Assembly: GCA_028826165.1 (NCBI GenBank)
Contig: JAPDFW010000133.1
Location: 62,001 to 126,000 of the forward strand
Direction of reading: 5' to 3'
DNA length: 64,000 nucleotides
Origin: Anaeramoeba ignava
Lineage: Eukaryota; Metamonada; Anaeramoebidae
Shown here in pieces: positions 38,240 to 48,126 of the stretch. The translations under genes and the position numbers were made by a program. How positions within the stretch are numbered: position 1 is the stretch's first letter; every line of letters starts with the position of its first letter. The notes below the pieces were generated by a model. That model did no database searches. It was given only the letters and a program-made list of their open reading frames with translations, and was not told where the DNA came from.

Positions 38240-40012
38240 TTAATTTTCTTCAAATTTGAGATTAAGATTTGGATTTAGATTTGTATTTAGATTTGTATTT
38301 AGATTTGGATTTAAATTTGGATTTAGATTTGTATTTAGATTTGGATTTAGATTTGGATTTAAATTTGGATTTAGATTTGTATTTAGATTTGGATTTAGAT
38401 TTGTATTTAAATTAAAGGTTTTTAATTTTTGGGGAGAAAAAGATGAGATATCGTTTCCATTTTGATTATTAATAAAACTATCATTTGATTTAAAATTCAA
38501 ATTTGGAAATAATTTTTCTGATAATTGATGCTCATATATTTTTTTTTGAAGTTCTGAAAATCCATTTTGAGTATTAAATAAAGAGTTATTATTAAAGATG
38601 GAATTAAAATTTTGATTAAAGAAATTTGGAAATGATTGAGATTGTTGTGGAAAATTTGAATGAATTTCATTTTCATTTTGAATTTGAATTTGATTTTGAT
38701 TTTGAATTGGATTTTGAATAGGATTTTGAATTGGATTTTGAATTGGATTTTGAATTGGATTTTGAATTGGATTTTGAATTGGATTTTGAATTGTATTTTG
38801 AATTGTATTTTGAATTGGATTTTGAATTGGATTTTGAATAGGATTTTGAATTTCGTTTTGAATTTGATTTTGAATTGGATTTTGAATTTGATTTTGAATT
38901 TCATTTTGAATTTGATTTTGAATTGGATTTTGAATTGGATTTTGAATAGGATTTTGAATTTCGTTTTGAATTGGATTTTGAATAGGATTTTGAATTTGAT
39001 TTTGAATAGGATTTTGAATTGCATTTTGAATAGGATTTTGAATAGGATTTTGAATTTGATTTTGAATTTGATTTTGAATAGGATTTTGAATTTGATTTTG
39101 AATTTGATTTTGAATTGGATCTTGAATTGGATCTCGAATTGGATTTTGAATTTGATTTTGGTTTTCTTGATAAAAATTATTTGAAAAATAAAAATTTTGA
39201 TTTTGTGAAGGAACTGGCAAAGAATACTCATATTTTTGTGGTTGGTGAAGATTATTTAGCATATAATTTTGTGGAGAAGTTTCTAAAAGAGAATAGTCAT
39301 AATTATTTGAGAAATTATTTTGTAAATTATGATAATTTGAATATATATTTTGTTGAGAAGGAATTAGCATCATTTCAATATAATTCCAATCAATATATCT
39401 TTTTTTTTGGTTGTCAAGTACAGTATGTGCTTTTGCTGGTTCTTTAAATGATACAAAAGCATCTTGTGTAAATCTTGATTTGTTTTGGAATGTTAAGTAA
39501 ATTCCTTTAGGGTTGATTTTAAATTGGTTGAATAAATGAACGATATCTGATACTTTTGAATAATAAGGAATATTTTTTAACATTAAAATTGAATTTTGTT
39601 GGAATCTAGAAAGAAATTGTTGAACATCTGTTCTTTGTAATAATTCATTTGAAAATCCAAATTCTAAATGTGGTTTATAAATAGTAATTGCTTTAAATGA
39701 AATTTCTTCAATTTCTTTCCCTCTCAAAAATGCATAAGCAAATGCAAGTTCTCGATGATTATCGAAATAAACGTATGCAGACTTTTTCCTTTTGATAATT
39801 TGTATATTCGTAACTTTTCCAAAACGTTCGCATATTTTTCGTATTCTTTCTTTTGTTGATTTTTGTGAGATTTTCTTAATCCAAAGTGTTTTACTATATT
39901 GAAAATCTCCATAATTTGTAAAAAATCCTGTAATTTCTCTGATATCTGCCTCAGAAATTTGGGATATCTTGATTGGAGTTGGGTTGCTTTTTGTAAATTT
40001 TTGATTTTTCAT
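38240..40012 (-). CDS. RNA-binding protein with two RRMs and I-Q-N-P repeat tail
   Basis: The ATG at 40012 gives 590 aa. RRM1 is at about 41-115 (KTLWIKKISQKSTKERIRKI as RNP2 region, KKSAYVYFDN as RNP1). RRM2 is at about 140-215 (SILMLKNIPYYSKVSDIVHL, QDAFVSFKEP). About 30 copies of the IQNP/IQNQ tetrapeptide follow, then a unique Phe/Asn-rich segment and NPNL/NTNL repeats. It probably binds single-stranded RNA; the target is unknown. The upstream sequence is an uninterrupted AAAATC repeat that is open in all three minus-strand frames. The ATG may therefore be internal to a longer protein that includes the TPR segment at 41.4-44.2 kb. Confidence 0.75.
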   Translation of the reverse strand: MKNQKFTKSNPTPIKISQISEADIREITGFFTNYGDFQYSKTLWIKKISQKSTKERIRKICERFGKVTNIQIIKRKKSAYVYFDNHRELAFAYAFLRGKEIEEISFKAITIYKPHLEFGFSNELLQRTDVQQFLSRFQQNSILMLKNIPYYSKVSDIVHLFNQFKINPKGIYLTFQNKSRFTQDAFVSFKEPAKAHTVLDNQKKRYIDWNYIEMMLIPSQQNIYSNYHNLQNNFSNNYDYSLLETSPQNYMLNNLHQPQKYEYSLPVPSQNQNFYFSNNFYQENQNQIQNPIRDPIQDPIQNQIQNQIQNPIQNQIQNQIQNPIQNPIQNAIQNPIQNQIQNPIQNPIQNEIQNPIQNPIQNPIQNQIQNEIQNQIQNPIQNQIQNEIQNPIQNPIQNPIQNTIQNTIQNPIQNPIQNPIQNPIQNPIQNPIQNPIQNQNQIQIQNENEIHSNFPQQSQSFPNFFNQNFNSIFNNNSLFNTQNGFSELQKKIYEHQLSEKLFPNLNFKSNDSFINNQNGNDISSFSPQKLKTFNLNTNLNPNLNTNLNPNLNPNLNPNLNTNLNPNLNPNLNTNLNTNLNPNLNLKFEEN

Positions 40013-40019
40013 TTGATAT

Positions 40020-41640
40020 TTTTTTTGATTTTGATTTATGATTTTCATTTTGATTTTGATTTTGATTTTGATTTTGATTTTGATTTTGATTTTGATTTTG
40101 AATTTGATATTGATTTTGATTTTGAATTTGATATTGATTTTGATATTGATTTCTATTTTGGTATTGATTTCTATTTTGATATTGATATTGATATTGATAT
40201 TGATTTTTATATTGATTTTCTTGTTGAATATTTTTATTTGGTGATTTTGTTTTTTGATTTTGAATTTCATTTTGATTTTGATTTTGATTTTGATTTTGAT
40301 TTTGATTTTGATTTTGATTTTGATTTTGATTTTGATTTTGATTTTCTTGTTGAATATTTTTATTTGGTGATTTTGTTTTTTGATTTTCATTTTGAATTTG
40401 ATTTTCTTTTTTAATATTTTTATTTGTGATTTTGCTTTTTGATTTTGATTTTGATTTTGATTTTTATTTTGATTTTGATTTTCTTTTTTAATATTTTTAT
40501 TTGGTGATTTTGTTTTTTGATTTTGAATTTGATTTTCTTGTTGAATATTTTTATTTGGTGATTTTGTTTTTTGATTTTCAATTTGAATTTTATTTTCTTT
40601 TTTAATATTTTTATTTTTATTTTTATTTTGATTTTGATTTTGATTTTGATTTTTATTTTGATTTTGAATTTTTTGATTTTCTTTTTTAATATTTTTATTT
40701 GGTGATTTTGTTTTTTGATTTTGATTTTGATTTTCTTGTTGAATATTTTTATTTGGTGATTTTGTTTTTTGATTTTTATTTTGATTTTGATTTTGATTTT
40801 GGTTTTCATTTTGATTTTGATTTTTATTTTGATTTTGATTTTGATTTTGATTTTGATTTTTATTTTTGATTTTGATTTTTATTTTGATTTTCAGTTTCAT
40901 TTTGATTTTGATTTTTATTTTGATTTTTATTTTTATTTTGATTTTCATTTTGATTTTTATTTTGATTTTGATTTTTATTTTTATTTTGATTTTGATTTTG
41001 ATTTTTATTTTTATTTTTGTTTTGATTTTGATTTTCTTTTTTAATATTTTTATTTGGTGATTTTGTTTTTTGATTTTTATTTTGATTTTGATTTTGATTT
41101 TGATTTTGATTTTGATTTTGATTTTGATTTTGATTTTGATTTTGATTTTGATTTTGATTTTGATTTTGATTTTGATTTTGATTTTGATTTTGGTTTTCAT
41201 TTTCTTTTTTAATATTTTTATTTTCTGGTTTTTCTTGTTGATTTTGATTTTGATTTTGATTTTGATTTTGATTTTGATTTTGATTTTGATTTTGATTTTG
41301 ATTTTGATTTTCATTTTGAATTTGATTTTCTTGTTGAATATTTTTATTTGGTGATTTTGTTTTTTGATTTTGATTTTGATTTTGATTTTGATTTTGATTT
41401 TGATTTTGATTTTGATTTTGGTTTTCATTTTCTTTTTTAATATTTTTATTTTCTGGTTTTTCTTGTTGATTTTGATTTTGATTTTGATTTTGATTTTGAT
41501 TTTGATTTTGATTTTGATTTTGATTTTTGATTTTGAATTTGATTTTCTTGTTGAATATTTTTATTTGGTGATTTTGTTTTTTGATTTTCAGTTTCATTTT
41601 GATTTTGATTTTGATTTTGATTTTGATTTGATTTTGTTTG
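40020..41640 (-). repeat. AAAATC hexamer repeat, coding-type, with KTKSPNKNI islands
   Basis: On the minus strand this is aaaatc tandem repeat. It reads Asn-Gln, Lys-Ile or Lys-Ser by frame, and none of the three contains a stop. Regular islands encode KTKSPNKNIQQEN, KTKSPNKNIKKEN or EKPENKNIKKEN. These islands occur in different frames along the tract, so several one-base shifts have accumulated. Examples are an extra T near 41525 and a missing G near 40428. Confidence 0.85.
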
Positions 41641-44159
41641 TTGTCTATTTGGTGGTTTTGCTTTTTGATTTTTTCTTTGAATATATTTATTTTTGCGAAT
41701 TTTTTTTCTGATCTTCTTTTTTCTTAAATTTTCCCTCTTTCTTTGGAGTTGCCGAAATTTTCTTGCTTCTGCTTCTTTTCTTTTTGCTTCTTCTTCTTCT
41801 TCTTGCCTCTTCTTATTTTGTCTTGACCGTTCTTCCCTTTCAATTTTTCTGATTTCATTATTCAAAGAATTAATTTGTTGATTAATTTGGGATTTTTCTT
41901 CTTTTAAAAATTGTTTTATTTGCTTTGTTAAATTTTGAATTTCTAAAAATTTTTGTTTTTCCACAAAAGGAATAAATTCAAAATCATCTCTAAATTCTTC
42001 CTCAACTAAAGTTATACGATATAAATTTGAAATTTGAAGAATAAATAACTTGGAAATCGTGATTATGAATGCTGTATATATTTCATATTCCTCGGAACTA
42101 ATTTTTTCAAGCTTCAATTTCCTTGAAATAACCTCTTCGTGTTTTTGGTATAAAATATTTTGAATATCTTGGGGAAAATTTTTTGGAATTTTAATATTTT
42201 TCTGATCTTCCATTTTGGGTTTCTTAAAATTTTGAATAGGTTTTATAGAAGGATTTGATATTTCATAAAGTTGTGAAAGAAGATGAAGAAAATCTTCTAG
42301 CTTAACATTTTCCAAATTTGAAATTGTAAAATAATAATCTATTTCTGATTCTGAGGAATCTTTGGATTCGTTGAATTTTTTGGATAAATTTTCATTTTCA
42401 TTTTCATTTTCATTTTCACTTTCACTTTCATTTTCATTTTTAATTTCATTTTCATTTTCATTTTCAATTTCAATTATTTTTGGATTTTGAGATAATAGAA
42501 CAATGTCAAATTGTTTGTAAAAGGGAAGCGAAAATACTGGATTGTTATGTAAATCTAAATTGTCAATATTTTCCAAGATATTTTTTGTTGTTTCTTTTTT
42601 GAATTTATGACTAAGAATATTAAAAATCTTAGTTTTTTTTGTATGAAAAATATTTGATAAAGATTGGAAAATTTCTTTTGGTAAAATTTGAAGTAATTTC
42701 TCAAGAGCGAATTGATTGAAGTTATTTTTGATAAATTCAAAAATAATATCTTTTGGAGTTGTAATTGAATCCCAGAATTTTGTTTGCAATTCAAAAATTT
42801 TTTTCTTTTGTTCATTTTGAACCTGTTCTTCTTCCTTTATTTTATTTTGAACTTCAATCAATAATTTTTGAGCATCTTTATTATTTTGATCTTTTTGTAA
42901 AATAAATACAAGATCTAAAAAGAAAAAAAAAAATTTTTTTTTTTGGGAATTTACAAAAAAATATCAAAAATAATTATTTATTACCTTGTTCAGCAAAACT
43001 AGGTTTATTTGTTAAATAATAAGCTTTAGCTCTTCTGAATCTCGCTTTAAGATATTCAGGATTTAAATGAAGAGAAAGATTGCATAATTGAATTACTCTT
43101 TGATAATCTTGAAGTTGTAAAAAACATGCTGCTTGATTTGCTAAAATTACAGACCTTTCTTTGTGAAATTCAAGAGGAGCAATTCTTAAAGATTTTGTAT
43201 AATAAAAAATTGCATTTTCCCAATCCTTTTGTTTGAAAAACTCATTTCCAGTTTGTTTAAATTCAAGAGCTTGATCAAGCTTAATTAAATTAAAATTAAA
43301 ATTAAAATTAAAATTAAAATTAAAATTAATAAGATGATTTGCGCTTGATTGTGATTTCAATTACCAAAGATAAATTTATCAGATTTGATTCATCTTCACT
43401 TTCAAAATGATCATCTAAATCAGAATCATTTTGTTTTTCTTCATTTGGATTTTCTTGAATGGGTTCATTAAAATTATTCTCCAAAATTTTATTCAAAATT
43501 TCTGTTTCGTTTCTAATATCAAGAAAGTTTTCATTTTCAATTTCTTGATCAAAATCATCTTCACTATTAGAATATTGATATTCCTTTATATCATTAATAT
43601 CAATATCAATATCAATATTATCAATATTATCATCATTATCATCATCATCATCACCATCACTAATTCCATAAAACATTGTAAATCGTGTTTGATTTACATC
43701 ATAATCATTTCCATTATAATCATCATAATCATAATCATCATCATATTCATATTCATAATCATAATCATCACCATCAACTTGAAGTTTAGCTTTTTGATTT
43801 AAATGAAAAAAACGGTCTGTTTCTTCTGCAAAAGAAACATGATCCAAATCCAAATCTTGACTTTCAAAATCACTACTCAATTCTTTTTCATCATCACCAG
43901 AATTAGTATATTCATACTCATATTTGGATATATTTGGATTTGCTTTTTTCCTTCTTTTTGATATACTTTCATCACTTTCCTGCATGATTTGTTTGAAAAT
44001 TTTTTCGATTTCTGGCTCTTGATTTTTATTTTGTTCCATATTACTGATATTGTTGAGAAAAGCGAAAATATTCTCCAGGAATTTTTGTGGATCATCCTTG
44101 ACTTTGTCCAATTCTTCAATTTCCTCTCGCATTATTTGCTTAGTATTTTTTTCATCCAT
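41446..44159 (-). CDS. TPR protein (TTC1-like) with acidic N-terminus and coiled-coil C-terminus
   Basis: Exons are 44159-43365, 43279-42985 and 42914-41446, giving 852 codons to the first stop. The N-terminal 265 residues are Asp/Glu/Tyr rich. Exon 2 is a TPR block: LDQALEFKQTGNEFFKQKDW, YYTKSLRIAPLEFHKERSV, ILANQAACFLQLQDY, LNPEYLKARFRRAKAYYLT. It continues across the intron as DLVFILQKDQNN. The FHKERS-x-x-xANQAA arrangement resembles TTC1-type co-chaperones. The rest is coiled coil (IEREERSRQNKKRQEEEEEA) and a basic region. It then enters the AAAATC repeat, where the frame shifts and a KSKS tail leads to a stop. Its true C-terminus probably lies further on, perhaps including the RRM segment. 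The start at 44159 overlaps the end of the upstream gene by 28 nt. Confidence 0.75.
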
Positions 44160-45931
44160 TCTATTTTGTTTTTGTTTTTGTTTTTGTTTTTGGTTTTGGT
44201 TTTTGCATTTAAAATTTCCCACTCAATATTTTCTTCGTTGACAATTTTCTGTTTAGGTGGTGTGATTACCAATCCTTCTTCTATTGTTGATATGAAATCC
44301 ATAAATTTAGTCTGAAAATATTTTGATCTTATTGCCGATAACTCTGTTAAAAATTGAATAGGCTTTTGTAGTTCTTCTGGCGGTTGATCATGAAATTGGA
44401 AAAATGGATCATTGTAAAAATTTTTGTCAATTTGGGAAAAATTGATTTCCTTTGGGTTCACTAAAGGAGGAAGAGAAGGGAAGTTTTGGCTTGCGATTTG
44501 AACATGATTTATGTTATAATGTTTTTGTGAGGTGTATAAATTAAATGCAATATCAAGCCAGGTGATAAAATAGGGATTTTTGTACCAATGAGCAAAATGA
44601 TGCCAAACATATTCAATTGCTTCATTTTCTTTTGAATAATTTTTAATTTTTGGGAGATTGACAGGCAAATTGGATTTTCCCAATAAAAAAAGAGGAACAT
44701 GTATATTAAATTGGAATGCTTCCTTCAAATTATTATTTGCAGTAAATATCATTGTTTCCAAGTTTTTATCAGATAGATCACTCAGTTGATCTAATGCTGC
44801 GAGTTCAACAAGAGAAAGAAGTTTTTCTTTTGGAGATATTTTGTTGATATTTAAGGTATTTGCGAAATTTTCATCAGTTTGTTTTTGTCTTGATTCCAAA
44901 AAATCGCAAACTTTTTTCATGTTTAGAAGAGCGGTTGTATATTTCCAAGTTGTAGATAAATCATTTGCATATTGTTTGATAATTAGCTCTACATCTTGGA
45001 ATCGGTTGAATTCAAGAAGTATTGTTACTATATAATGTCTAATTCCCATTAAGTCAATATAAGATAAGCTGAGTAATTCATAATATTCTTTTAGAGCCTC
45101 TTCTTTTCTATTGCAACCTTTCCAAAGACCTTATTAAAATAAATATTAAAATATTAAAATAAATTAAATATTAAATTAAATAATAAATTAAATATTAAAT
45201 TAAATATTAAAATAAATATTAAATTAAATGTTAAATTAAATATTAAATTAAATATTTAAATATTAAAATAAATATTAAATTAAATATTAAATTAAATATT
45301 AAATCAAATATTAAAATAAATATTAAATTAAATATTAAATTAAATATTAAAATAAATAATAAATTAAATATTAAATTAAATATTAAATTAAATATTAAAA
45401 TAAATAATAAATATTAAAATAAATATTAAATTAAATGTTAAAGTGAAATAAATTTCTTTGTAAATTTTTCAAATTGAAAAGAAGATTTGTTGAAAACATC
45501 CTTCTTAATAACATACACCAAGCAAACGCATATTTTGATTTCATATAAACACGAGTTTTTGGATCAAACCAAAATAACTCAATTTTTTTGTGTAAAATTT
45601 CTTCTTCAATTTTTTGTTGAGAAATATTAACTGCTTTTTGAAAATATTTTAATGCTTGTTTTGGTTGTTTTGCTTCATTTCCTAAAACAATTATTGCTTC
45701 AACAAATTGAGGATCAATTTCCAAAATTGTATTTGCTAATTTGATTCTTTTATGACTTGATTTTTCTTGATAAATTTGCTTTTGAATTTTATTACATTCA
45801 AATTCAATTTTTTTTTGATGCTTTAATAAAGTTTTTTGAATGCTTTCTTGATTTTCGGAATTTGAAGTTGTTTGAATTGTATTTTGTTGTTTATCGTTTT
45901 TTTCTAGATTTTTTGTAATATTTTCTAACAT
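44132..45931 (-). CDS. TPR protein of the ST7 / bacterial-type TPR family
   Basis: Exons are 45931-45517 and 45129-44132, giving 470 aa. The intron donor GTATGT splits a Cys codon so that YAFAWC joins LWKGCNRKEEALKEYYELL. Family-typical blocks are ANTILEIDPQFVEAIIVLG, FDPKTRVYMKSKYAFA, GIRHYIVTILLEF, STTWKYTTALLNM, HVPLFLLGKSNLPVNLP and EAIEYVWHHFAHWYKNP. This is the order seen in widespread prokaryotic-like TPR proteins and ST7-like proteins (assignment from memory). The function of the family is poorly known. The final exon runs into an AAAAAC repeat that is open in other frames and leads into the next gene, so a fusion of the two by a one-base correction is possible. Confidence 0.75.
45133..45430 (-). 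repeat. AAATTAAATATT repeat filling a TPR-gene intron
   Basis: Tandem aaattaaatatt with aaataaatatt variants forms the core of the intron 45130-45516. Confidence 0.85.
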
Positions 45932-46087
45932 AATAATGTATTCAAAAAAATAAATGAGAAAAAAGGAAAAGGAAAAGAAAAAAAAGAAAAAAAATGAAAA
46001 AAAAAATTTTTTAAAAGAAAAAAAAAGGAAAAAAAAATTTTAATTTTAATTTTGATTTTGATTTTGATTTTAATTTTGATTTTGATT
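45932..46087. other. Spacer between TPR gene start and RCC1-BTB stop
   Basis: The spacer is A-rich, then a short TTTTGA/TTTTAA repeat. It is the likely promoter of the TPR gene and 3' end of RCC1-BTB. No other feature is seen. Confidence 0.4.
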
Positions 46088-47872
46088 TTAATTATTAAAT
46101 TTGTTAATTAATAAATCAAATAAATTTGGATATGTTTGATTTAATTGAAAATAATCAATTCCAATTTTAATTTCATTAATTATTTCTTGTGTAATTTGAA
46201 TATCATCTTTAATTTGATTTGAATAAATCCAATATTCAAATATTTGAAATGATTTATTACTTAATTCACTATAATCTGTAACTTTATTAGATTTATCATT
46301 TGTTACAGATAAAAACATTCCTCGATATAATTCACTTCTCATTATTAATATTAATTTAGGAAATTTATATTGTTTTTCTTTTCTTTCAATTATAAAATCT
46401 TTTTCATTTTCATTTTCATTTTCATTTAAATAAATTCTTTTAATTGTTTCTTCAATTTTTTCATTTAAATTTATAATTTCTTTAATTTCAGAATATAATT
46501 TTGGATTTATTTTTTTGTTTGAATAAATCATTTCAAATATTTGATTTGATTCTTTAATTGATTTTTTTGAAATAATTTCTTGAAGTTTTTCAATTTCATT
46601 TTGATTTTGTTTTAATCTATATTTCAATATTAATTTATGAGCTTCAATTATTTCTCCATTTTTGGTTTTAAATGAAATATTACAAAATTCTTTTCTTTCA
46701 AATAGTTTTATCAAATCTTCTTCAATATTGGAAAAAGAAGAAGGAGAATAATAAAGAAATGATTTGTAATATCCACAAGAAATATGATAATTAGAAATAT
46801 TTTCATTAAATCTTAATTTAGGAAGTTCAATTTGAATTGGAATTAATTGATCTTTTGTATTTCCAGTTCCTAATTGACCATCAGAATTACTTCCAAATAC
46901 AATTAATTTTGAATTAGAAGTTAAAATCAAAGTATGAGCATTTCCAACAGAAAAATCAATAATAATATCATTTTCAAATAAAGATGATTTGATTTCAGTA
47001 AATTCATAAGTATTGTAATATTCTTTTTTGCCAAGTCCATTCCGGCGATGATTTCCACATGAATAAAGTTTTCTTTTTGTATTTTCATTTTCATTTTCAT
47101 TTTCAATCAACATTATTGAAAAAATATATCCAGATTGAATATCAATTATTTTGCCTTTTGGAATATTTTGGATTTTGGTTAATTTTTGGATTTCTGTTTC
47201 TTCTTTTCTTGATTCTCCTAATCCAATTTGACCAAAATAATTAAATCCGCATCCAAATAATTCTTGATTTGAATTTAAAAGAAAAACATGAGCTGAAGTA
47301 TTTCCTGAAAATATTTTAGAAACATTTTTCATCATTAAAATTGGTTTTTTTGTTTCTTTAAGTGTTTTAGAATCAAAACCAAGTTGACCAAATTTATTTA
47401 AACCAATTCCATAAACATTTTGATTTGAAGTTAACAAGTAAATTGAATCGTATCCAGAAACAATATCTTGAATTATTCTATCATTTTTATCTTCAATTAA
47501 TGATGAAATATTGATAAATTCATTTTGAATTATTTGGATTAATATCTTTCTTCCTTTGGCAAATACATTTCCTTCTTTTGTTAAAATAGCTTCATTATCA
47601 TAACCAACAGTTACTTTTTGAATATTTTCATCAATTTGGATTTTTTCAGGATTTTGTTTTGAATCATTTTCATTTAAATATTCTATTGCTTTTCCATTTT
47701 CAAAAAGGAAAATTGTTGAATATCTTCCTGATGAAATTTGTTTAATTTGTTTTTCATTTTCATTTTCATTTTCATTTTCAAATTTAAATTGAATTGGTTT
47801 TTTTATTAAATATGATTTATTTTTGATAAGTTTTGGTTTTTCATTTTCACCAAAAAATAAACAATCATTCAT
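46088..47872 (-). CDS. RCC1-repeat / double BTB protein
   Basis: This is a single exon of 594 aa. ATG 47872 (MNDCLFFGENEKPK) is chosen because upstream in-frame codons are only Lys-Ile repeat. The N-terminal half is an RCC1-type beta propeller: IVSGYDSIYLL, GLNKFGQLGF, GCGFNYFGQIGLGES, YSCGNHRRNGLG, VFGSNSDGQLGTGNTKDQ. The C-terminal part has a first BTB (CNISFKTKNGEIIEAHKLIL, partly degenerate) and a second BTB (FIIERKEKQYKFPKLILIMR, SELYRGMFLS). RCC1-BTB proteins are common in amoebozoans and anaeramoebids. They are thought to act as substrate adaptors or scaffolds. No exchange-factor activity can be inferred. Short ENENEN tracts interrupt the propeller loops. Confidence 0.9.
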   Translation of the reverse strand: MNDCLFFGENEKPKLIKNKSYLIKKPIQFKFENENENENEKQIKQISSGRYSTIFLFENGKAIEYLNENDSKQNPEKIQIDENIQKVTVGYDNEAILTKEGNVFAKGRKILIQIIQNEFINISSLIEDKNDRIIQDIVSGYDSIYLLTSNQNVYGIGLNKFGQLGFDSKTLKETKKPILMMKNVSKIFSGNTSAHVFLLNSNQELFGCGFNYFGQIGLGESRKEETEIQKLTKIQNIPKGKIIDIQSGYIFSIMLIENENENENTKRKLYSCGNHRRNGLGKKEYYNTYEFTEIKSSLFENDIIIDFSVGNAHTLILTSNSKLIVFGSNSDGQLGTGNTKDQLIPIQIELPKLRFNENISNYHISCGYYKSFLYYSPSSFSNIEEDLIKLFERKEFCNISFKTKNGEIIEAHKLILKYRLKQNQNEIEKLQEIISKKSIKESNQIFEMIYSNKKINPKLYSEIKEIINLNEKIEETIKRIYLNENENENEKDFIIERKEKQYKFPKLILIMRSELYRGMFLSVTNDKSNKVTDYSELSNKSFQIFEYWIYSNQIKDDIQITQEIINEIKIGIDYFQLNQTYPNLFDLLINKFNN

Positions 47873-48126
47873 TTTTGAAAAAAAAAATGAAAAATGAAAA
47901 ATGAATTTTTTGATTTTAATTTTAATTTTAATTTTAAATTTGATTTTTATTTTAATTTTAATTTTGATTTTCATTTTGATTTTAATTTTAATTTTAATTT
48001 TAATTTTAATTTTAATTTTAATTTTAATTTTAATTATAATTTTAATTCTAATTTTAATTTTGATTTTGATTTTAATTTTAATTATTAATTTTAATTTTAA
48101 TTTTGATTTTAATTTTCATTTTAATT
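47873..48126. repeat. TTTTAA repeat between RCC1-BTB and Yju2
   Basis: TTTTAA hexamers with a few TTTTGA and TTTTCA variants occupy the whole spacer. They grade into the NDE-coding repeat of Yju2 on one side and the RCC1-BTB promoter on the other. Confidence 0.8.

Noticed and set aside
39724-39912. Small minus-strand frame near the RRM region
   Set aside because: It is a shadow of the first RRM in another frame, with no independent support.
43431-43802. Ile-rich plus-strand membrane-like frame
   Set aside because: It is antisense to the Asp/Glu/Tyr-rich segment of the TPR gene, whose atcatc repeats read as Ile.
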